A program made the position numbers and the translations under genes. The notes beneath the pieces are model-generated. The model saw only the letters and a list, made by a program, of their open reading frames with translations, had not been told where the DNA came from and searched no databases. From the NCBI GenBank assembly GCA_009930155.1, contig RZYX01000042.1:1-15744 (forward strand): a DNA stretch of 15,744 nucleotides, given 5' to 3'. This DNA comes from Clostridia bacterium. Lineage in GTDB: Bacteria > Bacillota_A > Clostridia > Oscillospirales > Acutalibacteraceae. Positions 13,863 to 15,744 of this stretch are shown piece by piece; position 1 is the first letter of the stretch, and every line of letters begins with the position of its first letter.

Positions 13863-13899
13863 GAGCATAAGAAAAATAAATTTATTTGATAAAGATAAG

Positions 13900-13930
13900 A
13901 AAAGGACAACGGAAATCCGTTGTCCTTTTT
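13900..13930. terminator. Bidirectional terminator between convergent genes
   Basis: AAAAGGACAACGGA and its complement form a tight 13-14-bp stem flanked by A- and T-tracts. It serves the secreted-protein gene on the plus strand and the DUF1846 gene on the minus strand. Confidence 0.92.
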
Positions 13931-13941
13931 TGTTGCTTTAT

Positions 13942-15426
13942 TTATTGATGGAAAAGTTTTTGAAATTGGTATTCAGGCTCACAAGTCATATTGACACCAA
14001 TTTTTTTGAATATAGTATCGTCTACTTGTGATAGAATAACACTTGAATGTGCTTCGCATCCTCTTAGCTTTTGAAGTTGACTTATTGCAAGTTCTGCATT
14101 TTTATCTGTTGCTGCAGCAATAGACAGAGCAATTAGAACTTCGTCTGTATGAAGTCTTGGATTTTTATTTGCCAAATGCTTTGTTTTTAGCTTTTGGATA
14201 GGCTCAATAACAATTGGTGGTATAAGATGAATTTCGTCTGGAATATCTGCAAGAGCTTTAAGTGCATTGAGAAGCATAGAAGAAGAAGCGCCAAGAAGGG
14301 GAGATGTTTTTCCTGTTACAATACGCCCATCTTTTAGCATAATAGAAGCAGCTGGGCTTTCTGTTTGCTTTGCCTTTTCACAACAAGCAGCAATAACTGG
14401 TCGGTTTTTAGCTGTAATCCCTGCTTGATTCATTAAAAGCTCAAGTTTGTAGATTATATCTGTATCAACAAGTCCTTTACGCTTTTCGCAAAGGGCATTG
14501 TAATATCTGCGTATAATTTCTTGATTAGAAGCTTCGACACAGGTTTTATCATCAAGGATACATTTGCCGGCCATATTAACACCCATATCAGTGGGAGATT
14601 TATAAGGAGAATATCCCCATATTCGCTCAAACATAGCATTAAGAACAGGGAAAATCTCAACATCACGATTATAATTAACGGTAGTTTCACCGTACGCTTC
14701 TAAATGAAAAGGGTCAATCATATTAACATCATTAAGGTCTGCCGTAGCAGCTTCATAAGCAAGGTTAACAGAATGTTTAATAGGAAGATTCCAAATTGGG
14801 AATGTTTCAAATTTTGCATAACCTGATTTTACGCCACGCTTATGCTCATGATAAAGCTGGGAAAGGCAGGTTGCCATTTTGCCACTTCCAGGGCCGGGAG
14901 CGGTTATAACAACAATAGGACGCTTGGTTTCAATGTATTCGTTTTTGCCATAGCCTTCATCGCTTACAATAAGGGAAACATTGGAAGGATAGCCTTCAAT
15001 AGGGTAGTGTCTATAAACTTTTATGCCAAGGTTTTGCAGCCTTTTTTGAAAAGCATCTGCCGCTGGTTGTGAACGGTATTGAGTAAGTACAACACTGCCA
15101 ACATAAAGACCGATTCCTACAAAAGAATCAATTAGGCGAAGTACATCGAGGTCATAGGTTATTCCAAGGTCACCTCGGATTTTGTTTTTTTCAATGTCCG
15201 CAGCGTTTATTGCTATTATAATTTCAGCCTCGTCCTTCAGTTGTAGTAACATATTAACTTTACTGTCTGGTTTAAATCCAGGTAAAACTCGTGATGCGTG
15301 ATAATCATCAAAAAGTTTACCGCCAAATTCAAGGTAAAGCTTTCCGCCAAACTTATTAACGCGTTCTAAAATTAGTTGAGATTGCATAGTTAGGTACTTT
15401 TCGTTATCAAATCCAATCGTATTCAA
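13942..15426 (-). CDS. DUF1846 (UPF0371) family protein
   Basis: A cytosolic protein of about 494 aa, the usual family length. It is recognised by the near-invariant N-terminus IGFDNEKYLTMQS, then GGKLYLEFGGKLFDDYHASR and VLPGFKPDSK, and the P-loop-like APGPGSGKMAT (about 176-186). No signal peptide or membrane segment is seen. Its biochemical role is not established; nucleotide binding through the P-loop-like segment is inference. I start it at TTG (15424-15426), with GGAGG 8 nt upstream; an earlier in-frame TTG at 15441 overlaps that SD. It has its own promoter (15457-15485) and shares a terminator with the convergent gene. Confidence 0.92.
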   Translation of the reverse strand: MNTIGFDNEKYLTMQSQLILERVNKFGGKLYLEFGGKLFDDYHASRVLPGFKPDSKVNMLLQLKDEAEIIIAINAADIEKNKIRGDLGITYDLDVLRLIDSFVGIGLYVGSVVLTQYRSQPAADAFQKRLQNLGIKVYRHYPIEGYPSNVSLIVSDEGYGKNEYIETKRPIVVITAPGPGSGKMATCLSQLYHEHKRGVKSGYAKFETFPIWNLPIKHSVNLAYEAATADLNDVNMIDPFHLEAYGETTVNYNRDVEIFPVLNAMFERIWGYSPYKSPTDMGVNMAGKCILDDKTCVEASNQEIIRRYYNALCEKRKGLVDTDIIYKLELLMNQAGITAKNRPVIAACCEKAKQTESPAASIMLKDGRIVTGKTSPLLGASSSMLLNALKALADIPDEIHLIPPIVIEPIQKLKTKHLANKNPRLHTDEVLIALSIAAATDKNAELAISQLQKLRGCEAHSSVILSQVDDTIFKKIGVNMTCEPEYQFQKLFHQ

Positions 15427-15456
15427 AGCTTTAGCCTCCAAGAAAAATTAGATTTT

Positions 15457-15485
15457 ATTATACCAAAAAAAATATCATTTTACAA
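15457..15485 (-). promoter_or_regulatory. Promoter of the DUF1846 gene
   Basis: Minus-strand TTGTAA (15480-15485), 17-bp spacer, TATAAT (15457-15462), 31 nt before the TTG start. The -35 lies inside an inverted repeat. Confidence 0.8.
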
Positions 15486-15503
15486 GGGCGTTTATTGTAA
15501 AAT
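15477..15503. repeat. Inverted repeat in the divergent promoter region (operator candidate)
   Basis: ATTTTACAA-N9-TTGTAAAAT forms two perfect 9-bp arms. The left arm overlaps the DUF1846 -35 and the right arm ends 4 bp before the -35 of the divergent gene. This arrangement would suit a dimeric regulator acting on both promoters. Confidence 0.6.
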
Positions 15504-15507
15504 TTTA

Positions 15508-15536
15508 TTGAAAATAAGAAATAAATGGTATATGAT
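15508..15536 (+). promoter_or_regulatory. Promoter of the DUF5131-type gene
   Basis: TTGAAA (15508-15513), 17-bp spacer, TATGAT (15531-15536), 35 nt before the ATG. Confidence 0.75.
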
Positions 15537-15571
15537 GGTACACAAATAAAGGTGTGAATAGAGGTGTAAGT

Positions 15572-15744
15572 ATGGCAAAATGGAACCCATGGCACGGATG
15601 TAAAAAATATAGTGAAGGCTGTGAAAACTGTTATGTATATCGTGTAGATGAAAGGCATGGAAAGGATAGCACACAGGTAACCAAAATAAGGGACTTTAAT
15701 ATGCCCATTGCCAAAAACAGGCGAGGAGAGTATAAGGTAAAGCC
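15572..15744 (+). CDS. DUF5131 (phage Gp37/Gp68-like) family protein, 5' end, runs off window
   Basis: It starts at the ATG at 15572-15574 with GAGGTG upstream; 57 codons are in the window before the edge. The N-terminus MAKWNPWHGCKKYSEGCENC has the WNP..GC...S.GC..CY pattern of the DUF5131 family, formerly called phage Gp37/Gp68. The three Cys (CX6CX2C) resemble an iron-sulfur site of radical-SAM-like proteins. Function is not known. Members occur in phages and in bacterial genomes; nothing else here indicates a prophage. The assignment is from the N-terminal motif only. Confidence 0.8.
   Translation, partial: MAKWNPWHGCKKYSEGCENCYVYRVDERHGKDSTQVTKIRDFNMPIAKNRRGEYKVK

Noticed and set aside
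15572..15744. Prophage edge
   Set aside because: Only the N-terminal motif of a family also found on chromosomes is visible; no integrase, attachment site or other phage gene is present.

Overview
The window looks like a chromosomal segment of an AT-rich, low-GC Gram-positive bacterium, most likely a Clostridia member of the Oscillospiraceae/Ruminococcaceae type. The support is strong AGGAGG-type ribosome binding sites, near-consensus sigma-A promoters with 17-bp spacers, U-tailed intrinsic terminators, a T-box leader, PlsY, a DUF1846 protein and small proteins typical of gut Clostridia. The genus cannot be read from the sequence. No mobile element, prophage, CRISPR array or rRNA was seen.

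Layout. 1-1123 (minus): the 5' part of a stand-alone TrpB2-type tryptophan synthase beta gene, cut by the window edge, under a Trp T-box riboswitch with specifier UGG. 1131-1479 (minus): two overlapping small ORFs of unknown function. 1555-2276 (minus): plsY with its own promoter and terminator. 2277-2559: a mostly empty AT-rich spacer with a 12-bp direct repeat. 2560-2726 (minus): tRNA-Val(GAC) with promoter and terminator. 2870-3242 (plus): a small MGMT/alkyltransferase-like protein starting at TTG. 3364-4347 (minus): galE. 4443-12831 (minus): an eight-cistron aromatic amino acid operon with an attenuator leader. 12924-13862 (plus): a secreted, membrane-anchored protein with a possible CBM9-like domain. 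13942-15485 (minus): a DUF1846 (UPF0371) protein. 15508-15744 (plus): the start of a DUF5131 (phage Gp37/Gp68-like) gene, cut by the edge.

The main system is the aromatic operon. In transcription order it is aroF-type DAHP synthase, tyrA, aroB, aroA, aroC, pheA (chorismate mutase-prephenate dehydratase), an aroE-aroK fusion, and aroQ. It holds every step from PEP plus erythrose-4-phosphate to chorismate, then both branches to prephenate-derived Phe and Tyr, and no Trp genes. Cistrons overlap by 4 or 11 nt or are 12-23 nt apart, which suggests one transcript with translational coupling.

Upstream of aroF is an unannotated 36-codon leader ORF (12663-12773) with nine aromatic codons in a ten-codon stretch (YFYFYFAYYF) and no Trp codon. 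An antiterminator hairpin (12644-12678) that excludes a strong terminator (12612-12649) follows. This has the form of ribosome-mediated attenuation sensing charged tRNA-Tyr and tRNA-Phe together, matching the two end products of the operon. About 10 kb away the Trp gene is governed by direct uncharged-tRNA sensing through a T-box, so this stretch shows two different RNA sensing modes for aromatic amino acids.
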